Part shown: positions 8,707 to 16,823 of the stretch, piece after piece | Layout: every line of letters starts with the position of its first letter | Position numbering within the stretch: position 1 is the first letter of the stretch | Assembly: GCF_905212195.1 (NCBI RefSeq) | Contig: NZ_CAJMDQ010000018.1 | Location: forward strand, 1 to 32,145 | Source of the DNA: an uncultured Anaerotignum sp. | GTDB lineage: Bacteria > Bacillota > Clostridia > Lachnospirales > Anaerotignaceae | DNA: 32,145 nt | Direction of reading: 5' to 3' | Made by a program: the position numbers and the translations under genes | Notes under the pieces: model-generated | What the model was told of the DNA's origin: nothing | Database searches by the model: none | Seen by the model: the letters and a program-made list of their open reading frames with translations, nothing else

Positions 8707-9624
8707 TCAGCCCTCCAAACGTTCCATCAATTTCTGAAAATATTCTGGAAGGGGCGCCTCAAATTCCATGTACTCTCCTGTTGTGGGATGGACAAATCCC
8801 AGAACCCTTGCATGCAGCACCTGTCCCTGCAAAGCAAAGGGCTGTTTTTTAGGTCCATACACCAGATCCCCCAGCAAGGGATGTCCGATATATGTCATAT
8901 GTACACGAATCTGATGGGTTCTGCCTGTTTCCAGCTGTGCTTCGATGAGGGTAAAATTTCCCATTCGCTGCAATACCCGATAATGGGTCACTGCATGGCG
9001 GCTATGTTTCTGGGTAACCGCCATTTTTTTGCGATCCAAAGGATTTCTCCCGATGGGCTGGTCAACGGTGCCCTCATCCTCTTTAAAACCATTGAATACA
9101 ATGGCGTTATATTTTCTTGTGATACTATGCTCTGCCAACTGTGCCGCCAAAGCCTGATGAGAAGCGTTGTTTTTTGCTACCATCAATACCCCGGAAGTAT
9201 CTCTGTCGATACGGTGTACAATGCCGGGGCGTTTTTCCCCATTGATGCCGGAAAGTTCACTGCCACAGTGATACATCAAAGCATTGACCAATGTACCTGT
9301 ATAATGCCCCGGTGCAGGATGAACAACCATCCCCTGAGGCTTATTTACCACAATCACATCAGCATCTTCATAAAGAATATCCAAAGGAATATCCTCCGGC
9401 AAGATTTCAATTTCTTTTGCTTCCGGCACTTCCACATCAATGACGTCTTTTTCACGCAGTTTATAATTGGATTTCACGCTGCCGCCATTGAGCTGGATAT
9501 GTCCGCCTTCCACCAGTTTCTGCACAGCACTGCGGGAAAGGTCTTCCATATTTTCTGCCAGAAACACATCCAATCTGGTGCCAACGTCTTCTTTTTCTGC
9601 CGCAAATGTAAAATATTCCATCAT
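8707..9624 (-). CDS. RluD/YlyB-family 23S rRNA pseudouridine synthase
   Basis: This enzyme isomerises uridines to pseudouridine, probably in 23S rRNA. Of its 305 residues, an S4 RNA-binding domain spans about 15-75 (TRLDVFLAENM, RSAVQKLVEGGHIQLNG). The catalytic domain follows with NKPQGMVVHP (94-103) and HRIDRDTSG (137-145, catalytic D142), then the GRTHQIRVHMTYIGHPLLGD motif. Its start overlaps the lspA stop by ATGA, indicating translational coupling. The lspA-rluD pair is conserved in Firmicutes, where the gene is called ylyB. The exact target uridine cannot be read from the sequence. Confidence 0.93.
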   Translation of the reverse strand: MMEYFTFAAEKEDVGTRLDVFLAENMEDLSRSAVQKLVEGGHIQLNGGSVKSNYKLREKDVIDVEVPEAKEIEILPEDIPLDILYEDADVIVVNKPQGMVVHPAPGHYTGTLVNALMYHCGSELSGINGEKRPGIVHRIDRDTSGVLMVAKNNASHQALAAQLAEHSITRKYNAIVFNGFKEDEGTVDQPIGRNPLDRKKMAVTQKHSRHAVTHYRVLQRMGNFTLIEAQLETGRTHQIRVHMTYIGHPLLGDLVYGPKKQPFALQGQVLHARVLGFVHPTTGEYMEFEAPLPEYFQKLMERLEG

Positions 9625-10109
9625 TTCTCGTCCTTTTTCTTTTCTAACTTAGGTTCTTCTTTGATGACAAACAAAATAAGTGCTGCCAAAACAATGACAC
9701 CCACCACAACGTAAATATCAGCCACGTTAAATACGGGCCAACTGAAGAATGTAAATTCAAAAAAGTCAACCACATATCCACGGAATACACGGTCAATCAT
9801 ATTTCCTACAGCACCAGCCAAAACCAGCACCATGGCACAGCGTACCCACTGATATTCTCTGGTACGGGGCATTTTCACAAAATAATAAACCAGAAAAGCC
9901 ACAATACAAAGTGTCAGCAGCAGAATAAACCATTTTTTGCCGGAAAACATACCAAAGGCTACCCCTCGGTTTTCCACAAAGGTCAGATCCAGAAATCCAT
10001 CCACCACAGTGGTAGAGCCGATGGGCTTCAGGTTCACCAAAGCCAGATATTTCGTCAGCTGGTCGATCCCCACCAATACCGCCGCTGCAATGATAGCTAT
10101 GATCCACAT
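9621..10109 (-). CDS. lspA: Lipoprotein signal peptidase (signal peptidase II)
   Basis: LspA is the membrane aspartyl protease that cleaves the signal peptide of diacylated prolipoproteins. Starting at the ATG preceded by AGGAAG (seven-base spacing), the protein has 162 residues. A longer in-frame opening to 10184 lacks a binding site and adds a non-family leader. Four hydrophobic segments are visible, plus family boxes VENRGVAFGMF (45-55), GAVGNMIDR (99-107), VVDFF with catalytic D115, and FNVADI with D131. The C-terminus is Lys/Glu-rich and cytoplasmic. Two lipoprotein substrates are encoded in this window (24709-26319 and 30368-31378). It lies 122 bases after divIVA; ileS, often between them in Bacillus, is missing. 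Confidence 0.95.
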   Translation of the reverse strand: MWIIAIIAAAVLVGIDQLTKYLALVNLKPIGSTTVVDGFLDLTFVENRGVAFGMFSGKKWFILLLTLCIVAFLVYYFVKMPRTREYQWVRCAMVLVLAGAVGNMIDRVFRGYVVDFFEFTFFSWPVFNVADIYVVVGVIVLAALILFVIKEEPKLEKKKDEK

Positions 10110-10129
10110 TTCAAATCTTCCTGCCTTTC

Positions 10130-10153
10130 CGGGAAAAATATTCCCGTTTTTTT
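10130..10153 (+). other. Hairpin with T-run facing the plus strand in the divIVA-lspA gap
   Basis: CGGGAA and TTCCCG pair perfectly around five bases (10130-10146) and are followed on the plus strand by seven T (10147-10153). No plus-strand gene ends here, so it would act on antisense transcripts, or form a small hairpin just upstream of the lspA ribosome binding site on the minus-strand mRNA. The remaining gap (to 10231) is GC-rich with repeated GCAGC/GCACC words; I see no convincing promoter. Confidence 0.5.
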
Positions 10154-10231
10154 CATTTCTACATAACAAAAGCAGCCGCAGCAAGGCACCCGCAGCGCAG
10201 GCACCTCGTTACAGCCGTTTTCATTCCATAC

Positions 10232-10741
10232 TTATTTATGAGTTGCTTCTTTGTGTGCAGCTTCTTTATCAGCTGCTTTGGCAGCATCTTTTTCTGCCAG
10301 GATTTCGTTTTTATCCAACAGTTCGATTTCTGCATACAGCAGCAGTTTCACGCGGGCACGCATGAGTTCATAACGATTCTGCAGTGCAGCAATCTCCTGT
10401 TCCAGTTCGTACACCTTTGTTCTTGCAGCAGAGAGGATTTCATCACGTTCCAGCTTTGCTTTATCAATGATCTGTTCCGCTTCCGCCTTTGCAGCTTCTT
10501 TGGTTTCTTCCGCAGCAGCTTCTGCCAGGCTCAATGTGCGTTCCAGTGTTTTTTCCAGATTACGCAGGCGGTCTGTGTCTTCCTGAACCACTTCTGTTTT
10601 TGTTTTAGACTGCATACTTTCGTTATACAGTTTTTCGTAATCTTCGTAAATATCGTCCAAAAAGGTATCTACTTCTTCGGGAGAATAGCCAACAGCTACT
10701 TTTTTGAAATCCTTTGTTGCAATATCGTTGGGTGTAACCAC
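10232..10741 (-). CDS. divIVA: Cell division initiation/polar scaffold protein DivIVA
   Basis: DivIVA-family coiled-coil scaffolds bind curved membrane at septa and poles. The N-terminal lipid-binding module is clear: NDIATKDFKKVAVGYSPEEV (5-24), then VDTFLDDIYEDYEKL. A long Ala/Glu/Lys coiled coil runs from about residue 45 to 130. The tail (about 150-169) is a low-complexity Lys/Ala/His/Glu stretch. Start is a GTG with AAGGAGG seven bases upstream. It follows ylmH by 12 bases in the classic Firmicute order sepF-yggT-ylmH-divIVA. Confidence 0.95.
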   Translation of the reverse strand: MVTPNDIATKDFKKVAVGYSPEEVDTFLDDIYEDYEKLYNESMQSKTKTEVVQEDTDRLRNLEKTLERTLSLAEAAAEETKEAAKAEAEQIIDKAKLERDEILSAARTKVYELEQEIAALQNRYELMRARVKLLLYAEIELLDKNEILAEKDAAKAADKEAAHKEATHK

Positions 10742-10753
10742 AAAAAAACCTCC

Positions 10754-11542
10754 TTAAATATATACGCCTACCTCTATACCGGTTCTGTCCTTTTTGTTTT
10801 TTCCGCCGATGGAAAGGAGGCGGAACCGCCCAAATCCCCGAACAGAAACCATATCCCCTTCCTTTAATAAAAGAGAAGGATTTGTTGTCACATTCCAGTT
10901 CACATTGGCTTTTTCTCCAGCGATGAGTGCCTGCACCTTTCCCCGTGAAAGGTGGAGTACCCCTCCTGCCACGGCATCCAGCCGCACAGAAGCCACTGTC
11001 AGCCTGCGAACTTCAATTTCTTTTTTTGCCTCAATTTCCGACAAATCTGTTTTTTCCACCTGCACTGGGGTGCGGGATACTTTTTCCAGATTCACCAGAA
11101 TATAATCAGCGATTTCCTCTGATACAAAGCAAAGGGTCTGTTCTTCGGATACAAGAATATCCCCAACTTTTCCCCGGTCGATGCCAAGACCTAAAATAGA
11201 GCCCAGATAATCCCGATGGCTCAGGTCTGTCTGACCAAATTTTTTATGCTTTGTGATACGCAGGGCACAAATGGGAAAATCTTTTCCTTCCAACTCCATA
11301 TAATCCGGTGCAAAACCCAGCATACGCCGCTCACAATCCTCTGTGCCGCCAAAGGCGACCACATTCAAGTCTGAAAGGGAACGGAGTTTTTCCAGAAACT
11401 TCCCACTTTTTGCCATATCCAGGAAATCCGTAAACGCCGGTGTATGGCGCTTATAACTGAAAGCAGCCTGATCCAGCACTTTCGCAAACAAAAGTCTTTC
11501 CTCAGGCTGTGTCATTCCTTGTAATAATGCTTGTTTATTCAC
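10754..11542 (-). CDS. ylmH: YlmH-family S4-domain RNA-binding protein
   Basis: A ribosome-associated RNA-binding protein family located in the division cluster; the Bacillus relative binds the 50S subunit and has been linked to ribosome quality control. About 262 residues: a family-specific N-terminal region (TDFLDMAKSGKFLEKLR, FGGTEDCERRMLGFAPDY) and a C-terminal S4 domain with VASVRLDAVAGGVLHLSRGK followed by the loop where SVRGFGRF occurs. I place the start at a GTG with GAGGTG six bases upstream. A second in-frame GTG at 11549-11551 is possible but has a poorer binding site. It sits between yggT and divIVA with short gaps. Confidence 0.9.
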   Translation of the reverse strand: MNKQALLQGMTQPEERLLFAKVLDQAAFSYKRHTPAFTDFLDMAKSGKFLEKLRSLSDLNVVAFGGTEDCERRMLGFAPDYMELEGKDFPICALRITKHKKFGQTDLSHRDYLGSILGLGIDRGKVGDILVSEEQTLCFVSEEIADYILVNLEKVSRTPVQVEKTDLSEIEAKKEIEVRRLTVASVRLDAVAGGVLHLSRGKVQALIAGEKANVNWNVTTNPSLLLKEGDMVSVRGFGRFRLLSIGGKNKKDRTGIEVGVYI

Positions 11543-11560
11543 ATCCGTCACCTCGTCCCA

Positions 11561-11851
11561 TTAGAACAGAAGCACCAGACCCATCAACAACTGTTTTACC
11601 AGCACCATCAGAATCAGTGCGATGATGGGAGAAAAGTCCAGCATCATGCCGCCGCCCAATGGAGATTTTTCCAACATACTGCGACAAGGTCCCAAAATGG
11701 GTTCTGTCAGATTGTAAATGAGGCGTCCCAAAGGATTGTTATATCCGAACATGGGAATCCAGGATAGTAAAATTCGAATAAAAATCAGCCATTCAATGAC
11801 ATTGAAAAAAACATCAATGGCTTGTATAAACAATACTTGTAAACTCGTCAA
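11561..11851 (-). CDS. YggT/YlmG-family membrane protein
   Basis: A 96-residue integral membrane protein with two hydrophobic helices (about 5-25 and 70-95) joined by the family loop FIRILLSWIPMFG-YNNPLGRLIYNLTEPILGP-R. The family is conserved in division clusters, and its cyanobacterial and plastid relatives affect nucleoid and FtsZ organisation; the molecular role is not settled. Translation appears to begin at a TTG (11849-11851) behind a purine-rich AAGGAAGG that overlaps the sepF stop region. The usual place after sepF supports the call. Confidence 0.9.
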   Translation of the reverse strand: MTSLQVLFIQAIDVFFNVIEWLIFIRILLSWIPMFGYNNPLGRLIYNLTEPILGPCRSMLEKSPLGGGMMLDFSPIIALILMVLVKQLLMGLVLLF

Positions 11852-11866
11852 ATGATTCTTCCTTCC

Positions 11867-12391
11867 TTATCTGCCACTGCTCATCCAGGGAAGAATCACG
11901 CCTTTTGTTTTCAGTTCTTCCTTGAAATCGCCGCTGATATCTACGTTTTCAGGAGCAATGACAAAAATGTTATTTGCTACACGCTGAATGGAGCCTTCCA
12001 AAGAGTAGCATGTACCGCTCAAAAAGTCCATGATTCTCTGTGCAACAGGGTATTCTACTTTTTCCAGATTTACCACAACAGGTTTTTTGGTCTTGATCTG
12101 ATCACAAATTTCCTGTGCATCCTCATAACATTCCGGTTTGATGATCACTACCTGCATCTGAACGTTTGTGTTGATGCTGTAAACCTGCGGATTGTTTCTT
12201 GTTGTTTTGCGAGGCGCAGATGTGGTGCTGTAATCGGATTCGCGGCTGACGTCACGAAGACCATAGTTGTTGCTTACAGGCGCTGCCTCTCTGGCAGGAG
12301 CTTCATATTCATAATCATCTTCATAGTAATCTTCATCGTCTTCGTATTCACCAAACATCAAATCTTTCATTTTATTAATAAACTTTGCCAC
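11867..12391 (-). CDS. sepF: Cell division protein SepF
   Basis: SepF forms rings that bundle FtsZ filaments and anchor them to the membrane. The 174-residue protein begins with an amphipathic helix-like N-terminus (MAKFINKMKDLMFG) for membrane binding. An acidic Tyr/Asp/Glu-rich linker follows (about 15-60), then the SepF core (about 85-165) with VVIIKPECYEDAQEICDQIK, VVNLEKVEYPVAQRIMDFLSG and the final GVILP segment. The start is a GTG with AGGAGG eight bases upstream. It follows yggS by 30 bases. Confidence 0.96.
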   Translation of the reverse strand: MAKFINKMKDLMFGEYEDDEDYYEDDYEYEAPAREAAPVSNNYGLRDVSRESDYSTTSAPRKTTRNNPQVYSINTNVQMQVVIIKPECYEDAQEICDQIKTKKPVVVNLEKVEYPVAQRIMDFLSGTCYSLEGSIQRVANNIFVIAPENVDISGDFKEELKTKGVILPWMSSGR

Positions 12392-12421
12392 TTTCTTATC
12401 CTCCTAGATTTCTTTTCTTGC

Positions 12422-13126
12422 TTAAGCTTTATTGGGGTAGAATCTTTCGCCAAAAATGCCAGTGCCCACTCTGACAATGGTTGCACCCTCTTCAATGGCT
12501 ACTTCATAGTCACCTGTCATCCCCATGGAAAGCATATCCATGTTTATATTATCAATTTTTTTACCGTTCATGTCAACCAGTAATTCTCGCATTTTACGGA
12601 AATATACCCTATTTTCTTCAGGATTTTCTACAAAAGGCGCTACCGTCATCAACCCTCTGACACGAATGTTGGGAAGCTGTGACAGTTCATGCAAAAACGC
12701 CTCTACTTCTTCCGGTTTTACGCCAAATTTGCTTTCTTCATCGGCCATATTGACTTCCACCAGAATATCCATCACAAGATCTTTGGCTGCTGCACGCTTA
12801 TTGATTTCTTCCGCCAGACGCAGGCTTTCCACAGAATGGATCATGTCTACCTTGTCAATGATATATTTTACCTTATTTGTCTGCAAATGTCCAATTAAAT
12901 GCCAATGAACATCGGGACCCATAGGTTCATATTTCTCCATGATCTCCTGAACTTTATTTTCACCCAGAGAAGTCAGTCCGCAGGCAACGGCTTCCTTAAT
13001 GAGTTCCACAGGTTTTGTCTTGCTGACTGCCAGCAGCAGGACATCCTCCCGTTTTCTGCCTGCACGGGCAGCAGCATCAGCCACCCGTTTTTCAACTTCT
13101 GCAATGTTTTGCTGTATCGTTCCCAT
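12422..13126 (-). CDS. YggS/YlmE-family pyridoxal phosphate homeostasis protein
   Basis: A PLP-binding protein that buffers free pyridoxal phosphate and has an alanine-racemase-like barrel but no known catalysis. The start chosen (MGTIQQNI) has AAGGAG nine bases upstream, giving 234 residues; the open frame runs 30 codons further into the end of the upstream gene without a better site. Key features are LLAVSKTKP with PLP lysine K36, the GENKVQE box, WHLIGHLQTNK, MDILVEVNMADEESKFG, GLMTVAP and SMGMTGDYEVAIEEGATIVRVG-IFG near the end. Its place before sepF is standard in Firmicutes. Confidence 0.94.
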   Translation of the reverse strand: MGTIQQNIAEVEKRVADAAARAGRKREDVLLLAVSKTKPVELIKEAVACGLTSLGENKVQEIMEKYEPMGPDVHWHLIGHLQTNKVKYIIDKVDMIHSVESLRLAEEINKRAAAKDLVMDILVEVNMADEESKFGVKPEEVEAFLHELSQLPNIRVRGLMTVAPFVENPEENRVYFRKMRELLVDMNGKKIDNINMDMLSMGMTGDYEVAIEEGATIVRVGTGIFGERFYPNKA

Positions 13127-13145
13127 TTTGTGCATCTCCTTTTTA

Positions 13146-14846
13146 TCAATAAATGGATTGTCCTTCTGTAATATTTTTCGCATCAGATACGATGGTATCA
13201 TATACTTGAAGACCATAACTGCTGTTGGATTTTACGATAGCATATTCCTGATTTTGTTCCAGAATGGTGATGGGCACAAATTTTGCCATGGAACTGTTTG
13301 CCACATATACACCCGGCATGGTTTCCACCTCTGCCACGGTATATTGTCCAGCATTTTCTCCCGTTCCCTGCAAAATCACATCTCCCAGCTTCAGCGTCTG
13401 GTCTGACTGCGCCAGATATGCATAAGAATCATCACTGCTGATGATGGTCGTTGCAATAAACTTGGAATTATCTCCATTGACCAGCAATACACCCTGATTG
13501 CCTCCGCTTTCTGTCAGACAATCCAACGGGATTTTCAGCAGAGATTTTTCAACAATAGCATTATTTGGAATCTTCAGCCCTTCCACTGTTTCACTTTCTA
13601 AGCTGAAAGAAATGGTACGGCTGTCCATAAATTCATCCATATATGTAAAACAGGAGAATACAACCTTTGTTTCTGTTTCACCCGGTGTAATGGAACGAAC
13701 GGTTGCGGATACTGCCGTTGTTGTATCCTCACCAATCAGATTCAGCTTTTTGGTACTGCCAACTTCCCAATCCAGCACTTCGTTAGCCGGGAAATTGGAT
13801 ACGATATACCACTGATTGCTTCTGACAATACGGAACAGCGGATCTCCTTCTTCTACGTTATTGACCTTGGAAATATAAGTCATTTTTTCACTGCCGCTGA
13901 GCTGACCAACGGTAATTTCATCCAAAGCATCCGGTGTCAGTGTTTCTTCCAGACCATCATAGCTGAACGCCACAACGCCGCTTTCCGGTGCCGTTACAGA
14001 ACTCATGCTCTGAGAAAGCTGCTGTTCATAAGAACTGCGTTCTTCACTGAGCTGAGAAAGGCTTTCCACATCTTCAGACAGCCAGATTTCATTTCGCTGG
14101 AGCATATAGCTGTCAAGCTGTGTCCGCATAGAATATAAATAGGAAGCATCTGTTTTCATGGATCTGCTGCCAAACATTTCCACTGTATTGGCCATATTAT
14201 TTTCTATGCGCGTGATATCCTCAGAAAAGGCTGACAGATCGCTGCGGCTTTTCTGTGTTTCCAGAATATCTTTATCAATAGATTGGAGTTTTTCTTCCAG
14301 CACATCTGTAGAAGCAGTATCTTTTACCTGACATACCACAGCGGATTTGGAAACATAATCTCCTTGCGAATATTCATAAAATGGTGTACCTGCACGGTCA
14401 CTCTTAACTACATATTCATCCCGCACAATGATGCCCTGTCTGCTTACCGGTGTGTCAATGGTGCCATAAGTTACCGTTTCCACATTGGTTTCCGGTTTTT
14501 TTACCGCCATCATCATCAGCTGTGCCACTAAGTACAGCGCAATGACACCGAAAACAAACAACGGCAAAATCCGTCCCGCATAATTTCTGCGGCGCTTCAC
14601 AGTTGCTTTAGATGGTTTTTTCGGCTGTGCTGTTCTATGCTGCGCCTTTTTGGGCTGCACAGGTCTTTGATGCACCCGCGGTACCGGCTGGGGCTGTGTT
14701 CGTCCATAATAACGACTTTCATTTTCCCTTTTTTGCCGGATGCGGTTCAACTCATATACATTATCCCTTTGGTTCCGGCCTTGCGGTGGCCCATTGGGAC
14801 GCTTTTTCTTTTTTCTGGTTTTATTTCCCGAGGAGCCTTTTTGCAT
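13146..14846 (-). CDS. HlyD-like membrane-anchored protein at head of the division operon
   Basis: A 566-residue protein with a very basic N-terminal cytoplasmic region of about 90 residues (Lys/Arg/Gln/Pro-rich), one transmembrane helix (about 93-113), and a large extracellular part. The latter resembles periplasmic-adaptor (HlyD) proteins: a beta segment with SRQGIIVRDEYVVKS, a coiled-coil region (about 175-290), then beta-barrel-like repeats including APESGVVAFSYDGLEE. No transporter partner is adjacent; instead yggS-sepF-divIVA follow, 19 bases on. Clostridia often carry such a gene here. A role in envelope or division is inferred from context only. AAAGGAGG upstream of the ATG and a consensus-like promoter at 14889-14917 support the start. 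Confidence 0.8.
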   Translation of the reverse strand: MQKGSSGNKTRKKKKRPNGPPQGRNQRDNVYELNRIRQKRENESRYYGRTQPQPVPRVHQRPVQPKKAQHRTAQPKKPSKATVKRRRNYAGRILPLFVFGVIALYLVAQLMMMAVKKPETNVETVTYGTIDTPVSRQGIIVRDEYVVKSDRAGTPFYEYSQGDYVSKSAVVCQVKDTASTDVLEEKLQSIDKDILETQKSRSDLSAFSEDITRIENNMANTVEMFGSRSMKTDASYLYSMRTQLDSYMLQRNEIWLSEDVESLSQLSEERSSYEQQLSQSMSSVTAPESGVVAFSYDGLEETLTPDALDEITVGQLSGSEKMTYISKVNNVEEGDPLFRIVRSNQWYIVSNFPANEVLDWEVGSTKKLNLIGEDTTTAVSATVRSITPGETETKVVFSCFTYMDEFMDSRTISFSLESETVEGLKIPNNAIVEKSLLKIPLDCLTESGGNQGVLLVNGDNSKFIATTIISSDDSYAYLAQSDQTLKLGDVILQGTGENAGQYTVAEVETMPGVYVANSSMAKFVPITILEQNQEYAIVKSNSSYGLQVYDTIVSDAKNITEGQSIY

Positions 14847-14888
14847 TGGTATCCTCCTTTTTTGTTTTTTACTCTACTGCATCGTTTT

Positions 14889-14917
14889 ATTATAATACAT
14901 TTTGTCTCTCGGGTAAA
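14889..14917 (-). promoter_or_regulatory. SigA-type promoter for the division/pyr/smc/ftsY run
   Basis: On the minus strand TTTACC (14912-14917) and TATAAT (14889-14894) are separated by exactly 17 bases, about 40 bases upstream of the HlyD-like start. It is the only convincing promoter I see for the 13 genes that follow. Confidence 0.75.
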
Positions 14918-14974
14918 GGGCAGTACCCATTTTCTGTCTTTTATTTTTATAAAAATTCCGCCGTTTTTCATAAA

Positions 14975-15010
14975 ACCACAAAGGGCAGATGTTTTCTGCA
15001 TCTGCCCTTT
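14975..15010 (-). terminator. Intrinsic terminator after htrA
   Basis: Perfect 12-base inverted repeat, arms 14980-14991 and 14999-15010 (AAAGGGCAGATG and its complement), seven-base loop. On the minus strand it is followed by an interrupted T tract. It lies 27 bases past the htrA stop. The T tract is weak but the stem is very stable. Confidence 0.8.
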
Positions 15011-15037
15011 TATCTATATAAAAAGCTCGTGATAGCT

Positions 15038-16615
15038 TTATGCGTTTTTGTCTTGGATAGTCAGCTGTAAATCCATACCTTTTTCTCCGTTACGGATGAT
15101 ATGAACGGAAACGGTCTGACCAATCTCTGTTTCTTTTACCAGTTCGGACAAAGAATCCATATCCATAACAGTTTTTCCATTAAATTCTGTAATAATATCC
15201 CCTGCCTGGATACCAGCCTGTTCCGCAGGGCCGCCTTCTGTTACTTCTACAATCAGCGCACCTACAGGCAGTTTATACAAAGAAGCATTTTCAGAGGTAA
15301 TGCTTGTGCCCATGATGCCAATATAAGGTGTTGTTACAGTACCATCTTCCAGCAGATCCTGTGCGACAGAGATAACTTCGTTGCTTGGAATTGCGTAGCC
15401 CATACCTTCTGCCATAGAGGAGTTGTATTTTGCTGTATTGATGCCGACTACTTCACCACGGCTGTTTACCAGAGCGCCGCCACTGTTACCACTGTTGATA
15501 GCTGCACTTGTCTGAATTACATTCAATGTATTGTTATCCACGCTGATGGTCTGATTTTTCACGCTGACAATACCATCTGTTGCAGAAAGTCCCAGACCCA
15601 TAGCATTACCGATGGCAATAACGCTTTCACCGACTTCCAGATTATCAGAATCGCCGAATGTTGCAACTGTTACTTCATCAATGCCTGCTGCTCTCAAATC
15701 ATCCCAAGAGATAGTCAATACAGCCAAGTCGGAATCGCTCTTTGTACCAACGACTTTTGCCTGTACACTGGTTGTGTCATTGATGGTAGCGTATACTTCT
15801 GTAGCATCTTCAATAACGTGATTATTTGTTACGATGGCAATTTTATCATCATCGGAATAGAAGATAACACCACTGCCGGCGCCTTCGCCTTCATAAGGTA
15901 CACTGAAAGCACCATAATAAGAAGTTACACCTTCAATCTTTGTGGTAATACTTACAACAGAAGGTTTTACGGCACGTACCACATCAATGGTGGACATCCC
16001 TGTTCCTGTTGCTGTCTTTTCTACATTCATAGTGCCGGATGATGTTACTGTGCTGCCTGCATTTTGATAATGCTGTTCGACTACACCATAGCCTGCACCA
16101 ATACCAGTACCACCTGCCAGACCAATGATCAGGCAGCCTGCAATGAGTTTTGCCCAACCGCTGTTTTTCTTTTTGCTGTGTTTTTTCACATGTTCTGCAT
16201 AGCAATTTTTATTTTTTTCCTGTTTTCTGCGTTCTTCTCTGGGACCAGCTGCATGTTCAGAATGTTCTGCTGTATTTTCTTCAGTAAATTCCTGATTAAC
16301 ATGTTCTGTGTTTTCTGCTTTCTCTGCTTTTTCTGTTGTTTCAGATTCAAAACACATGGGCTGTGCATCTTCCGGTGTATAGTCCCGCAATGTTTCACTG
16401 TGATATGTCTGCTGGGACTGTTCACTTTTTACTTCTTCTACTTTCGCATCCTCTGCTGCATTCTGTTCCACATCTTTGGATTCATATGCATTGGATGTAT
16501 TTTCACTGTATTCATTTTCGCTGAGCACTTTTTCTTCGTGTTCATTTTCTACGTGTCCATGGATTGGCTCCATGTTGTTTTCATTTTCCCTTTTATCTTC
16601 ATTTGGATTATACAT
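15038..16615 (-). CDS. htrA: HtrA/DegP-family membrane-anchored serine protease with PDZ domain
   Basis: An extracytoplasmic quality-control protease. The 525 residues contain a long Glu/Asn-rich cytoplasmic tail (1-150), one transmembrane helix (about 154-177, Gly-rich), a trypsin-like domain and a C-terminal PDZ domain (about 430-522). The catalytic triad is visible: H266 in TNNHVIEDA, D296 in SDSDLAVL and S378 in NSGNSGGALVN. The PDZ domain has EGGPAEQAGIQAGDIITEFNG. Start supported by AGGAGG eight bases upstream. It is monocistronic, with its own promoter and an 11-bp-phased direct-repeat operator upstream and a terminator downstream, consistent with envelope-stress control by a response regulator (inferred). 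Confidence 0.95.
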   Translation of the reverse strand: MYNPNEDKRENENNMEPIHGHVENEHEEKVLSENEYSENTSNAYESKDVEQNAAEDAKVEEVKSEQSQQTYHSETLRDYTPEDAQPMCFESETTEKAEKAENTEHVNQEFTEENTAEHSEHAAGPREERRKQEKNKNCYAEHVKKHSKKKNSGWAKLIAGCLIIGLAGGTGIGAGYGVVEQHYQNAGSTVTSSGTMNVEKTATGTGMSTIDVVRAVKPSVVSITTKIEGVTSYYGAFSVPYEGEGAGSGVIFYSDDDKIAIVTNNHVIEDATEVYATINDTTSVQAKVVGTKSDSDLAVLTISWDDLRAAGIDEVTVATFGDSDNLEVGESVIAIGNAMGLGLSATDGIVSVKNQTISVDNNTLNVIQTSAAINSGNSGGALVNSRGEVVGINTAKYNSSMAEGMGYAIPSNEVISVAQDLLEDGTVTTPYIGIMGTSITSENASLYKLPVGALIVEVTEGGPAEQAGIQAGDIITEFNGKTVMDMDSLSELVKETEIGQTVSVHIIRNGEKGMDLQLTIQDKNA

Positions 16616-16677
16616 ATCTCATTCCTCCTGTTATATCTGAATTGCTTTTTGCTTTCTTTATTTTCTTTGTTGTAATT

Positions 16678-16733
16678 AGTATATTCTACTATTTTGAACA
16701 AAATATGAACATGGCATAAACAAAGGTTAAACA
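16678..16733 (-). promoter_or_regulatory. htrA promoter with four 11-bp-phased TGTTYA repeats
   Basis: On the minus strand TGTTTA, TGTTTA, TGTTCA and TGTTCA occur at plus coordinates 16728, 16717, 16706 and 16695, each exactly 11 bases apart. TATACT (16678-16683) follows as the -10. The array replaces a good -35 element, the arrangement seen for PhoB/OmpR-family activators. The array also lies 90 bases upstream of the divergent small gene at 16824. Confidence 0.75.
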
Positions 16734-16823
16734 TTTTATGTTCTTTTTTCGCTGAAAAATTCCAAATACTTTCCTTTATAAAAAAAGAAATCCTCGCAAA
16801 CAATATAAAAAGAGGTGATAAAC

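Noticed and set aside
10110..10184. Longer LspA with 25 extra N-terminal residues
   Set aside because: The extension has no ribosome binding site and runs through the hairpin; the ATG at 10107-10109 has one and matches the family start.
16714..16738. SigG-like sporulation promoter for the small plus-strand gene
   Set aside because: GCATA and CATTTTA resemble the elements, but they are 13 rather than 17-18 bases apart and overlap the htrA operator.
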